Source: Dillenia suffruticosa
Lineage: Eukaryota > Streptophyta > Magnoliopsida > Dilleniales > Dilleniaceae
DNA length: 64,000 bases
Reading direction: 5' to 3'
Assembly: GCA_033439265.1 (NCBI GenBank)
Contig: JAVTVX010000019.1
Location: forward strand, 8,005,501-8,069,500
This document shows positions 10,306 to 20,430 of this stretch, one piece after another. How positions within the stretch are numbered: the first letter of the stretch is position 1; each line of letters begins with the position of its first letter. Under the pieces are notes generated by a model. The model saw only the letters and a list, made by a program, of their open reading frames with translations, ran no database searches and was not told the origin of the DNA. The translations under genes and the position numbers were made by a program.

Positions 10306-13300
10306 CTCCCCCTCAAGTTGGGTGTATAAATGTCTATGGACCATAACTTGCTAAGAATGTGTTGAAAGTGTTTCTCAGTTATTGCCTTAGTGAAAATGTC
10401 AACTAACTGATCTTCACTTCTAACATATGAGGTTGAAATTGTCTTGTTTTCTAATTTTTCTCGAACATAATGACAATCAACCTCAATGTGTTTCGTTCTT
10501 TCATGAAATATCGGATTGGCAGCGATATGAAGAGCTGCTTGATTATCGCAATGTAAAAGAATAGGAGTGATAGTAGGAAATCTCATCTCTTCAAGTAATG
10601 CCTTTAGCCAAACTATTTGACTTGTAGCCGCTACCATTGCTCTGTATTCAGTCTCAGCGCATGATCAGATACAACAGATTATTTCTTGCTTTTCCATGTT
10701 ACAAGATTTCCTCCCACGAACATGCAGTAGCTGGTGGTGGATCTCCTATCCGAGACATCCCCAGCCCAATCTACATCACAGTAGCCATAAATCTCCATGC
10801 TGTGGTTGTTTTTCATAAGAATCCCCTTCCTGGTAAGCTCTTTAAATACTTGAGAATTCTTTCCGCTGTTTTCCAATCTTGAATCCTCGGAGCATGCATC
10901 TGTTGGCTGATTAAGCTGACGGCATAGGTGATATCTGGTCTTGTAATGGTGAGGTAGATAAGCCTCCCCACAAGTCTTTGATATCTATGAATATCCTGGA
11001 ACATTTCTTCATCACCTTTTGCTCGTTCTGCTGTGGATATAGGAGTTGCTGCTGGTTTTGCTCCTACCTTTCCAGTTTCCTACAAAAGGTCAAGTACATA
11101 CTTCCTTTGACATAGAACTAGCCCTTTATGAGAATAGGCAAGCTCTATTCCAAAAAAATACTTTAGTTTTCCCAAATCTTTAATATCAAAAGTAGATTTA
11201 AGAAAATTTCTAACTTGATCAATACCATTCATATCACTTCCTGTAATAACTATATAATCTACATAAATAAGAACAATAGTGATTTCTTCATTGTTAACTT
11301 TAGTAAACATGGAGGAATCACTAATACATTTCTTAAAGTTATTACCAAGAAATACTGAATTTAATTTTGCATACCAGGCATAAGGAGATTGTTTTAACCC
11401 ACAGATTGCTTTTCTAAGATGACACACCTTGATGTTTGAATCCTCATCTAGCCCTTGGGGAATTCGCATGTAGATTTCTTCGTCTAAGTCCCCTTGAAGG
11501 AAAGTATTCTTCATGTCTATTTGATACATTGGCCATTCTCCATTGGTTGCAATTGACATCAAAACTCTTATCGTTTTCATTTTGGCAACAGGGGCAAAAG
11601 TCTCAATGTAGTCTTCTCCATAAGTTTGTGTGAATCCTTTGGCTATAAGTCTTGCCTTGTAGCGTTCAATGGATCCATCACTTTTATACTTGATTTTGAA
11701 TACCCATTTACACCCGACAGCTTTTCTTCTGTTAGGGAGAGTGGTAATCTCCCACGTCCCATTTTTATTCAATGCATCTAGTTCTTCAAGCATAGCTTGT
11801 CTCCATTCGGGTTTGGTATTTACCTCATCAAAAGCCTTAGGTTCCTGTGATGAGTCAATGCCACTCAAGAACCCTTGATGGCTTAAGAAAGTGTTAGATA
11901 CATAATAGTAATTTGAAATATGATAGTGAGTTACTTTAGAATTGTAATAAACTCTTCTGTTGATCCACTCTGAGGGAGGAAGTCTCAATCTGGTGGAATG
12001 TCGAAGTTGAGGAGCCAACGGAGAGGGCAGTTTAGTTTCATCTCCGGATTCTCCTAAGGTAGGCAATCCCTCACCTTCTTCTTTCTTCGGAAGAGTTCTC
12101 CTCACTTTCAGACTCATCCACTCCTCCCTCTTCGTTTTCTCCCCCCTGAATGTGAATTCTCTTCATTGGATTCTTGAGGAATCAGAGGAGGATTTATGGG
12201 AATATCGCAGAAGATTCGCAAGTCATTGCTTGATGAATTTTCTTCCTTTTTTTCTCCTGCAAAAAAGAATTCATTTTCTACAAATATCACATCTTTCGAT
12301 GTGTATACCTTGTTAGAGTCAAGTTCAAAACAAATATATCATTTTTGGAATGAAGCATACCCAATAAAAACACATTTCCTTTCTTTGATATCTAACTTAT
12401 CTCTAAACTGCCTAGGAACATGAACATAACAAATACACCCAACAACTCTAAGGTGAGAGAGGTTTGGTTTGTTTTTTCTAAACAACTCTAATGGAGATTT
12501 TCCATGGAGAATTCTAGTTGGAAGACGATTTATTAAATGAGCTGCAGTATTAACCGCATCACTCCAAAAACGCTTAGGCATATTAGCAAAGAACATGATA
12601 GTTTTAGCTATTTCTAGGAGATATCTATTTTTGCGTTCGGCAACTCCATTTTGTTAGAGAGTGTAGGGACAACTAGTTTGATGAATAATTCCATGAAATT
12701 GGTACTCATATATTCCCCACCATTATCTGTCATAAGAATTTTAATGTTGGCCTCATATTGTTTTATAATATACTTGTAAAAGGACTTGAAGACTTCATAA
12801 ACTTGGTCTTTCGATCTTAGCATATACACCCATATAATCTAGACTTATGATCTATAAATGAGATAAAATATTTAAATCCCCTTCTAGATATCATAGGTGA
12901 AGTCCATACATTCGAGTGAACAAGATCAAAAAACTTTTTATATTGAGTTTCAGAAATAGGATAATACATTCGGGTTTCCTTTCCAAAAATGCATACTTCA
13001 CAATATCTATCACTACAATTTTTTTATGGGAATAGGCATTTCAAAGCTTGCATAGTAGGAAGACCTAATCTAGTATACCAAAGGAGGTAACTTTCCTCTC
13101 AGATTGCGAAAAATACAAAACTATCTTGTTTCTAAAAATACAAGTTATCTTGCATAGATCTACTACCAATCACTTGATTCGTATCCAAATTTTGAAAAAC
13201 AACAGAATGAGGGTCAAAGATAATTTTACAATTTAAGTCCTTAGTGATTTGTCCAATGGACATAAAATTAGAGGTAAATTGAGGAATATATAAAGCCTTT

Positions 13301-14409
13301 GATTTTCTTCCAAAAATTTTAACATCCCCAATTTGCTTAATTTTGAAATTATGTCCATTTGTAACTTTAACCATTTTAGGTTCTAGGAGAGGTTCAAGAT
13401 TCTGAAAATTTTGCTTATCTTTGACCATATGGTGATCACAACCTGAATCTATCAACCATTTTGAAGAAGTAACAGATGAGTTAGAGCAAGTAACTGAGGA
13501 GGATTTTCCTAATTTTTGAGATGTCAGATTTGCTTTGTTTGCAACTGTTTGAGCATTTTGTTCCCTCTTCTCTTACTCTTTTTTCTTGATGAACTCAGGT
13601 TTAAGGTTAGGATGAAGAAACCAACAACCATCCTTGGTATGTCCTAACTTTTTGCAATGAGAACACACCTTTTTTATTTCCTGATGAGCCTTATTTGCAG
13701 CTTGGTCATTCTGCTTTGTGGAGAACCCATGAACTTCAATTTTGGACTGATTGCTTTCCTCAAGCCTGTGAGAAGCTGCAACTCTTTGAATCGTAAATCG
13801 ACTCTCTTGGTATGATGGAAATTCTTTCATTCAAATAATTTCCTGTCGAAGTTGTACAAATGACTCATTGAGTGATGAGAGTAAGGAAAACACCTTGTCT
13901 TCATCTTGTCTCTTTTGCAACACTTTTTATATCACTTGTGAGAGGTCTCAATGTGTTGACCTCATTCCACAAGTCCTCGTGTTCTCTGAACAATTGTGTA
14001 ATTGATTTCTCCTACATTTCGATGGTCGCAATCCTTCTTGGTATTTCAAATATTCTGCTTAAATTTGATTCCTGACCATATAACCCATACATTTGCTTCC
14101 ATAAGGATTTGGAACTCGGACAGCACATCACCATATTTTTGTGTGTTTGATCCATGGAGCTTGTTAGCAATAGGAACACTTGATCATCCAGCTCCTTCTA
14201 TTCATCAAATCGTGGGTCTAGCCGATCCATAGGATCTTTTATAATGAAAGACAGAAGTTTTGCTCCATTGAGAGATCTTCTGATATGACTAGCCCATTGG
14301 AAGTAATTGGTTGATCTTAGAATAATTTGGGAGAAAAGTTGGATTTGAAAAGAAGAGATTTGAGGAAGAGAATTTCTCAACCTCGGAGTCGATGTTTGCT
14401 CTGATACTA
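10306..14409 (-). pseudogene. A3 gag-pol remnant
   Basis: All copia domains are recognisable but fragmented. Reading the minus strand: gag start with RSLNGAKLLSFI (about 14198-14400), CCHC region CSHCKKLGHTKDGCW (13573-13830), protease IDSGCDHHMVKD (13132-13455), integrase DDE-core fragments (12614-12829 and 12339-12596), RT with IYVDYIVITG (11080-12117) and RNase H (10813-11004, 10679-10876, 10236-10637). The reverse transcriptase motif reads YVDY, not YVDD, so the catalytic pair is lost. Nine or more breaks separate the open segments. No activity is expected. Confidence 0.92.
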
Positions 14410-14865
14410 TGTTGGATTTTTGACTAAGAAAAATAGAGAAATCTAATAAACTTCTGGTTTTTATTGATATGGTAGAATGATACAAAGGAAGAGAGATTAT
14501 CTTTCTCTTAATTTTACAAGGAGAGCAGTAGCTTTATTTATAGGCAAAGGGAGAAAAATAGTTAGTAGAGAGAGAACAAAGACAATATTCCCGTTGGGGC
14601 TCAAATCTCAAGGAATTCCAACAGCTAGTTTTTGGACTGTTAGAATATATATTGCCCAAACTACCCCTAGTTATTTGGGTTTATCTCATAGACTTTCCTC
14701 CATAATTTTGGGTTTCATTGGACTTGTTTTTGAATATATTTTGAGTCATAAATATGTTAAAAATTCTGAACATTAAAAAATAAAAGACCCAATATTTATG
14801 ACATTATCATATTTTCAAGTTGAATACTTTGAGATTTATTTTCATCTTCTCCCTTATTTTTAACA
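14410..14865 (-). repeat. A3 5' LTR
   Basis: 456 bp, TG...CA, diverged from the other A3 LTR by many transitions. Confidence 0.93.
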
Positions 14866-15483
14866 ATAACACCATAGAGAATACCAATGGCGGTCACCCA
14901 CCGACTCCATTTTCCCAACCGAAAACTGAAACCCTGCAATTGCTTGTGCGGTTATAGCTCAAGTTGTAGCACAGTAGATAGGGAATTGATATTCAGCTTG
15001 CTGAAAATTTTTTTTTAAGTTATGTTTACGTTAGGGCATCAGCTGATTTACTGAGCTAAGGTTGCTGGCCATCGAGTCACTCAACTCAGTAAACAATCTT
15101 CTCTGACACAACGTTGATTAAATAATGATCACATTTTAAATAAAATAACAAGTATTAAATTGACAAACAGCATACAATAACTGTATATCCTAGAAAAAAC
15201 ATATTATTTAATAGTTATAAAGAGAGAGAGATAGATAGAGAGAGAGAGACAGAAAGGCAGAGATAAAGAAAAGAGAGAGAAATACGTAAGCAACCTTGGG
15301 GCCCATCGCATGTCAACTCACTGGGCCCGTGCTGTTGATTTTCATCCCCCCCCACTCCAATTTTTTCCCGCTGTGTGCACGTTGCACCACCTAACAAACC
15401 CCTCTCTTTTCTTTATCTTACTATTCTTGCCTTATTTAGCAAAGTGATAAAAAGTAAAAAAAATCATTCACCATCAACATTCG
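14866..15483 (+). promoter_or_regulatory. Upstream region of the ALOG gene with GA-rich tract
   Basis: No ORF of note. A GA-rich tract occupies about 15219-15284 (GAGAGA and GATAGA units), a common feature of plant developmental-gene promoters and a potential GAGA-factor (BPC) target; that role is inference. TTATAAAGAG near 15215 could be a TATA box. The A3 element ends only about 620 bp upstream of the start codon, so any distal promoter beyond it has been displaced about 5 kb. Confidence 0.35.
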
Positions 15484-16029
15484 ATGGAAAGAGGGGAAGC
15501 ATCATCGTCTTCATTGCGATCCCTTTTGGAGTATCAACACGCTCAGCAGCAGCAGCAGCCGCCGCCGGGCCAATACGAATAACAGAAGAGGAGAGACTGG
15601 AACTCTTTCGGTCAATACTTAAAGAACCAGCGTCCTCCTGTTCCTCTTTCTCAGTGCAACTGCAATCATGTTCTTGACTTTCTCCGAAACCTCGACCAGT
15701 TCGGGAAAACTAAGGTTCATCTTCATGGCTGCATCTTTTTCGGACAGCCTGAGCCGCCTGCTCCGTGCACGTGCCCTCTTCGGCAGGCTTGGGGCAGCCT
15801 TGATGCGCTCATCGGACGACTCCGAGCTGTGTACGGGGAAAACGGCGGGTCGCCGGAGACCAACCCGTTTGCTAGCGGTGCAATTCGGGTTTTCTTACGG
15901 GACGTGAGAGAGTGTCAAGCCAAAGCCAGAGGTATTCCCAGGAAGAAGAAGAAGAATCTAATCCTTCTAAAGCAAGTGAAGAGTCAAGCTCTACCATTCA
16001 CTTCTCTTCTCTTAAAAGTGCTACCATGA
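15484..16029 (+). pseudogene. ALOG-domain (LSH/G1-like) gene with premature stop at codon 33
   Basis: One frame of 182 codons from ATG 15484 to TGA 16027-16029 encodes a plant ALOG protein. An N-terminal Ser/Gln/Pro-rich tail (MERGEASSSS..., five Gln then three Pro) precedes the conserved domain. Blocks seen: [40 protein letters not shown], the zinc-ribbon insert HLHGC...[19 protein letters not shown], and [19 protein letters not shown], then a basic C-terminal patch RKKKK (likely nuclear signal). Codon 33 (15580-15582) is TAA where relatives have Ser in the RYES-QKRRDW block, a single C-to-A change (TCA to TAA). All later codons are intact. The family comprises nuclear DNA-binding regulators of organ boundaries, flower and light-dependent growth. 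I see no in-frame Met soon after the stop. It may be a recent null allele or pseudogene, a polymorphism, or a base-call error. Confidence 0.9.
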
Positions 16030-16271
16030 AAACATAAATGGTATTTTTTATTTTCCTATGCTGTCTTTTATTGATAATTTTCATTTATCTATTTTTATTG
16101 TTTTTCTTTTAAAATTGGGGAGTTAAACATTTTTAGGGATATATGTTTAGCCAATACACAAAAACCCCTTTTGTCTCCTAAACTGCTACATCAATTTTTG
16201 GATGGTTTTTCAGAGTGAGAAATCTCAGTCTTTACTCCCAAAAGAAATTAAATACGATGGTACATCTTAGG
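16030..16271. other. 3' flank of the ALOG gene
   Basis: AT-rich sequence without an ORF. It probably holds the 3' UTR of the ALOG transcript; no definite polyadenylation site can be named. Confidence 0.4.
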
Positions 16272-16301
16272 TGAAGTGAACCCGTTGGGTATAAAAACTC
16301 T
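16272..16301 (-). repeat. End fragment of LTR family I
   Basis: TGAAGTGAACCCGTTGGG followed by TATAAAAAC matches the terminal 30 bp of each arm of the palindrome at 36446-37568. The rest of this LTR resumes at 17541 after the CACTA segment; about 390 bp present in the palindrome arms are missing between. Confidence 0.75.
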
Positions 16302-17540
16302 CACTACAAAAAAACACGTTTTTTGCGACGAACTTTAGCGACAAATTTTTTTCGTTACAAATTTTTTTCGTTTCAATTTTGCGACGAATTTTACGACGAA
16401 ATCTTTTTTTGTCGCTATTTGCAACGAAATTTCCAACGAAAAAAAAGTTGTAGCTAATTTAGCGACGACCGGAAATTCGTCGCTAATTTTGCGACGAATT
16501 TATGAATTTGTCGCAAAATTTGAAAAAAAATAATTATTTATATATATTTATTAAATAATTAATTAATTTTGCGACGAATTTACAAATTCGTCGCTAATTT
16601 TGCGACAAATTTCGGAATTCGTCATAAAATTTGAAAAAAAAAATAAAAAAAATAAAATATTAATATATATTTATTAAATAATTAATTAATTTTGCGACGA
16701 ATTCTAAATTCGTCACTAATTTTGCAACGAATTTTCGAATTCGTCGCAAAATTTGAAAAAAAAATAAAATATTAATATATATTAATTAAATAATTAATTA
16801 ATTTTGCGACGAATTTTAAATTCGTCACTAATTTTGCAACGAATTTTCTAATTCGTCGCAAAATTTGAAAAAAAAAATTATTTATATATATTTATTAAAT
16901 AATTAATTAATTTTGCGACGAATTCCGAAATTTGTCGCATTGCGACGAATTTCGGAATTCGTCGCAAAATTTGAAAAAAAATAAAAAATTAATATATATT
17001 AATTAAATAATTAATTAATTTTGCGACGAATTCTAAATTCGTCGCTAATTTTGCAACGAATTTTCGAATTCGTCGCAAAATTTGAAAAAAAAAATAAAAA
17101 AAAAATAAAATATTAATATAAATTAATTAAATTATTAATTAATTTTGCGATGACTTTTAAATTCGTCGCTAATTTTGCAACGAATTTTTTAATTCGTCGC
17201 AAAATTTGAAAAAAAAATTATTTATATATATTTATTAAATAATTAATTAATTTTGTGACGAATTTAGAAATTCGTCGCTAATTTTGCGACAAAGTTCAAA
17301 ATTCGTCTCAAAATTTGAAAAAAAAATAAAAAAATAAAATATTAATATATATTAATTAAATAATTAATTAATTTTGCGACGAATTCTAAATTCGTCGCTA
17401 ATTTTGCAACGAATTTTCGAATTCGTCGCAAAATTTGAAAAAAAAAAATTTATTTATACATATTTATTAAATAATTAATTAATTTTGAGACGAATTCTAA
17501 ATTCGTCGCTAATTTTGCAACGAATTCTAAATTCGTCGCT
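16302..17540 (+). mobile_element. CACTA (En/Spm) terminus with subterminal repeats
   Basis: Begins CACTACAAAAAAACACG, the diagnostic CACTA terminal motif, and continues into GCGACGAA-type subterminal repeats. No matching GTAGTG end is visible at the right, where the sequence passes into LTR-I DNA. This is therefore a truncated terminus, or one fused by deletion, not a complete element. No transposase ORF lies inside. Confidence 0.85.
16560..17530. repeat. Tandem array of about nine 110-123-bp units
   Basis: Units start near 16570, 16690, 16803, 16911, 17021, 17144, 17251, 17372 and 17482. Each has TTTTGCGACGAATT, an inverted partner AATTCGTCGC, a poly-A stretch, and TTAAATAATTAATTAA. The paired GCGACGAAT/ATTCGTCGC words give each unit hairpin potential, as in CACTA subterminal regions that bind TNPA-type proteins in the family. 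Confidence 0.88.
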
Positions 17541-17700
17541 AAACAATAAAGAATTAGGAAACTAAAAGTTACAAAAAAATAAGAATTAGGAAACTAAATA
17601 AATCAAACTATTTTGATCAAGTCTTGCTGCTATTTTTCTTTATTTTCGTCCTCCCTTGGTTTTGGATAGTTTTGGGCCTTTTATTCTTCCAACTGGGCTT
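17541..17700 (-). repeat. LTR family I fragment (internal part)
   Basis: Starting AATAAAGAATTAGGAAAC and running through GGATAGTTTTGGGCC, this matches the inner part of the palindrome arms (36866-37016 region). It continues past the palindrome centre into CAACTGGGCTTGTATGAGC, showing the original, uninverted order of this LTR. The outer limit is not visible. Confidence 0.75.
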
Positions 17701-17918
17701 GTATGAGCATAATTGAGACCCCTTTTGGTTTTTCATTCATTTGGGCTCCAATTTCTTATTGTAAAACCCTCTGAATTAATTTATTCAGTATTTTTTTGGA
17801 CCTTTTAACTCGAACTTTTGTTACTGGTCCAACTGGAACTTGAGTTGAATGTTGTAAATTTCTTGCAGTCTTGATAATCACATCATTAGGCCAGAGTACG
17901 CTGCAGCTAGAATTTTAA

Positions 17919-17984
<66 letters not shown>

Positions 17985-18769
17985 TCACGATCTTATATTT
18001 CCCATTCAAAAGCTCTATCTATTGTGAGGATTCTCGAGATCCTGTGTCCCTCCGTTAGGCGTCATAAATTCGAAATATAAATCAAACACTTGGCAGGCCA
18101 GACAATATGGTACATAAAGAAGCAATTTGATGGATTAAGGTTGCTTATATATCTCCTTAATTTAATTTAATTTGACGTTAAATGTTTTTATTAGTTCATG
18201 CATGCATCTAGGATACGACCTTTCTCGTTATATTTTTTTATTGCATAAAATCATCGTAGAAAATCTCTTACATGTATACGGGTAGACAAACATAATCTAC
18301 ATTAGATATCATGATCTATGTCATTAATGAGAACAATTCGCATTTATTTTCAAGTAAATTTTGCTTTAAGTGATCCTTCGAAAGGGCACAGCACTTATTT
18401 ATTTTGTTTATTTATAATTGATTTTCACTAATTATCATATTAATTTGTTTCCTTTTCTTTTGAGAAGATCACACACTACTTCAATATGATAAAATAGAAT
18501 ATCTTTGAGTTGGGGGACATCAGATTTGTTTATAAATCCTATATAGGAAATCAATAAAAATTTTAAATGTAAAATTCATTCTCTTAAAATAAAAGAAATC
18601 TTAAAAAAATAAAAAATAAAAAATCCATAGAATTTGATGACATCCCTATTGAGATGTAGAAGGGTTTGGGTGAAATGATAATAGAAATATTGACAAATTT
18701 TTTTAACAAGATTTGACAAATCAAGAAAATATCACAAGTATAGATAGATAGTACAATTGTACAACTATG
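17701..18769. other. Intergenic, no gene recognised
   Basis: The first part may still belong to LTR family I. Otherwise I see AT-rich DNA and the CT microsatellite. Confidence 0.5.
17921..17981. repeat. (CT)n microsatellite
   Basis: About 30 uninterrupted CT units. Confidence 0.97.
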
Positions 18770-19245
18770 TAAAAATAAGGAGACGTATAAATTGCTCCAA
18801 TTATAGAAAAATTAAACTTATTAGTCATATTATAAAATTGTGGGAGAAAATGATAGATCATAAATGAGTTGAAGATAAATATATTTTAAAATCAATTTGA
18901 ATTTATGTCAAAACGATTTACAATCAAAACCATTCACTTACTCATATATTTGATGAAAACGTTTACAATACAGAATAGAGATTTATATATAATATTCGTT
19001 GATTTAGAAAAATATACAACAGAGTTTTCAAATATATATTATAGTGAACATTGATAAAAAATGAGATTTCTTTAAAATATATTGATTTTATCAAATATAT
19101 GTATGAGATAAGTCTTACTAAAGTAAGAACTTGTGGGGGTTTAAATAGTAGCTTCCCACTTAATATCAGGTTTCACCAAGTTTTGACATTAAATTCTATC
19201 TTTTTTGCAATAGTTATGGATGATATAATAAAAAGCATATAAGAT
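18770..19245 (+). pseudogene. RTE-type LINE reverse transcriptase remnant
   Basis: With a few stops and frame changes the plus strand reads NCSNYRKIKLISHIIKLWEK (about 18795-18855), then a VDLEK-like block (about 18998), then YIDFIKYMYEISLTKVRTCGG and FHQVLTLNSIFFAIVMDD (within the open stretch 19051-19242). These match the order of plant RTE-clade reverse transcriptases (NYRGIKLMSH, FIDLEKAYDRVP, VRTxGG, LHQGSALSPYLF). The GLHQGS block is damaged to RFHQVL, and the family's catalytic YADD motif is not seen. It is a decayed fragment in AT-rich DNA with no visible target duplication. Confidence 0.75.
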
Positions 19246-19973
19246 AAAATATTATGGTATATACATTTTGAAAAAACAATAATGAACAATTTAGAGGGGT
19301 GAGTAGATTATTTTCAACAACTTAGAGGGGTGAGTACATTGTTTTCAACACTTGAAATTTTTTGAATTTTGAAGAGAGATTGAGAGAAGAAGATTGTACC
19401 CTTGAAATTTATAGTGGTTCTACCTTCTCCGGTATATGTCTACTTCTAAACTGCATCTGGATTTCCAATATACTATTTTTGAAATAGTACACAACTAGTT
19501 TGGTTAGATGTTAGTCAAACCTTTTAAGTGTTTCTCTCAAACACTTCAAACTAGTTTTGTATAAGAATTATCAAATCTAAGTTTTCCATGTTTCACTTAA
19601 CATGCTTTGAATGCGTAGACCAAATATACCCTTCTTCCTAGTTTTTCACCAGATTTCAAAATGAAACGAAAAGATAAGATGAAGATTTAACTTCTAATGT
19701 TATCATTAAAGCACACTTAATAAATCAAGGAGAGTTTTCCTCAATGATGCACGCGTCCTCTTTTTCTTTTTCTTCATTCCTTTTTTTTTTGCATTTAGTT
19801 TAGATGTTTATTTATAGTGATTTTGTTGAGATAGCCTTTGGGAAGAATTAATGCCTTCAAAAGTAGCCACTGCAAGGTTGTTGAAGTTCATTTAATGTCC
19901 AACAATTTTTCTAAACAACTAATCGTTACTCACATCAAGTCGACTTATTCTCACAATGAGTCAACTTGAACTT
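19246..19973. other. Intergenic; possible older LTR fragment
   Basis: No ORF. A 31-bp tandem duplication (19287-19317 and 19318-19348) repeats TTAGAGGGGTGAGTA. AAATTTATAGTGGTTC near 19405 and the later CTCTCAAACACTTC resemble wording in the putative LTR at 6035-7518 (TTTTATAGTAGTTCC, CTCTCAAACACTTAC). This may be a related LTR remnant. Confidence 0.35.
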
Positions 19974-20430
19974 TGTTGAAATATCAAAGTTTAAAGATAA
20001 AGAAAATATGACATAAATTTTGAATTTATTGAAAAACAATGAGAGAATATATTGGTGATTGTGAGCATTGAATTATAGTTTTAGGAGATACAATGAGACT
20101 CTATTTATAGAGAAAAGAAAAAAATGCTAGTAGATAGTGATTCAAAAGCAATATTCCCGTTGGAGCTTAAACCCCGAGGAATTCCAACAGCTAGTTTTTT
20201 GACTGTTGAAATATATACTGCACAAACTGCCCCTAACTATTTGGGTTTGCTTCCTAGACTTTTCTCCAAACTTTTGGGCTTCCTTGGGCCTATTTTTGAA
20301 TGTATTTTGGGTTGGTTTAGGCTACCCAAATAGGACATGCTTGCTGGACAATGCAGGTTGATTTTTGGGCTTCTAAGTAGATGCACTTGGTTGGTGATGA
20401 AGATGGGTTGAGTTATCCTTCTTTTCAATA
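19974..20430 (-). repeat. E element 3' LTR
   Basis: 457 bp on the minus strand, B-like in sequence. It lies next to a polypurine tract (20431-20441). The sense start is TA not TG (CAATA at the plus-strand end), a point mutation of the terminus. It retains the about 78-bp segment missing from the B1 LTRs. The flank AACTT (19969-19973) would be the TSD, but the right end of E is lost. Confidence 0.85.

Larger units (their letters stand above)
9849..14865 (-). mobile_element. A3: old, inactivated A-family copia element
   Basis: Minus-strand element with LTRs 9849-10305 and 14410-14865. The target duplication is imperfect: ATAAT (9844-9848) against ATAAC (14866-14870). The LTRs differ at roughly 35-40 positions by eye (about 8%), far more than A1 or A2. 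The polyprotein is broken by many stops and frameshifts. The primer-binding site is mutated (TAGTATCAGAG in place of TGGTATCAGAG). Confidence 0.93.

Noticed and set aside
15375..15677. 100-codon ORF with an Ala run overlapping the ALOG start
   Set aside because: Out of frame with the conserved ALOG codons; the Ala run is the CAG/CCG repeat read in another frame.
16560..17530. Regular repeats with spacers that superficially resemble a CRISPR array
   Set aside because: Units are 110-123 bp, AT-rich, internally palindromic and adjacent to a CACTA terminal motif in plant DNA; there are no unique spacers.
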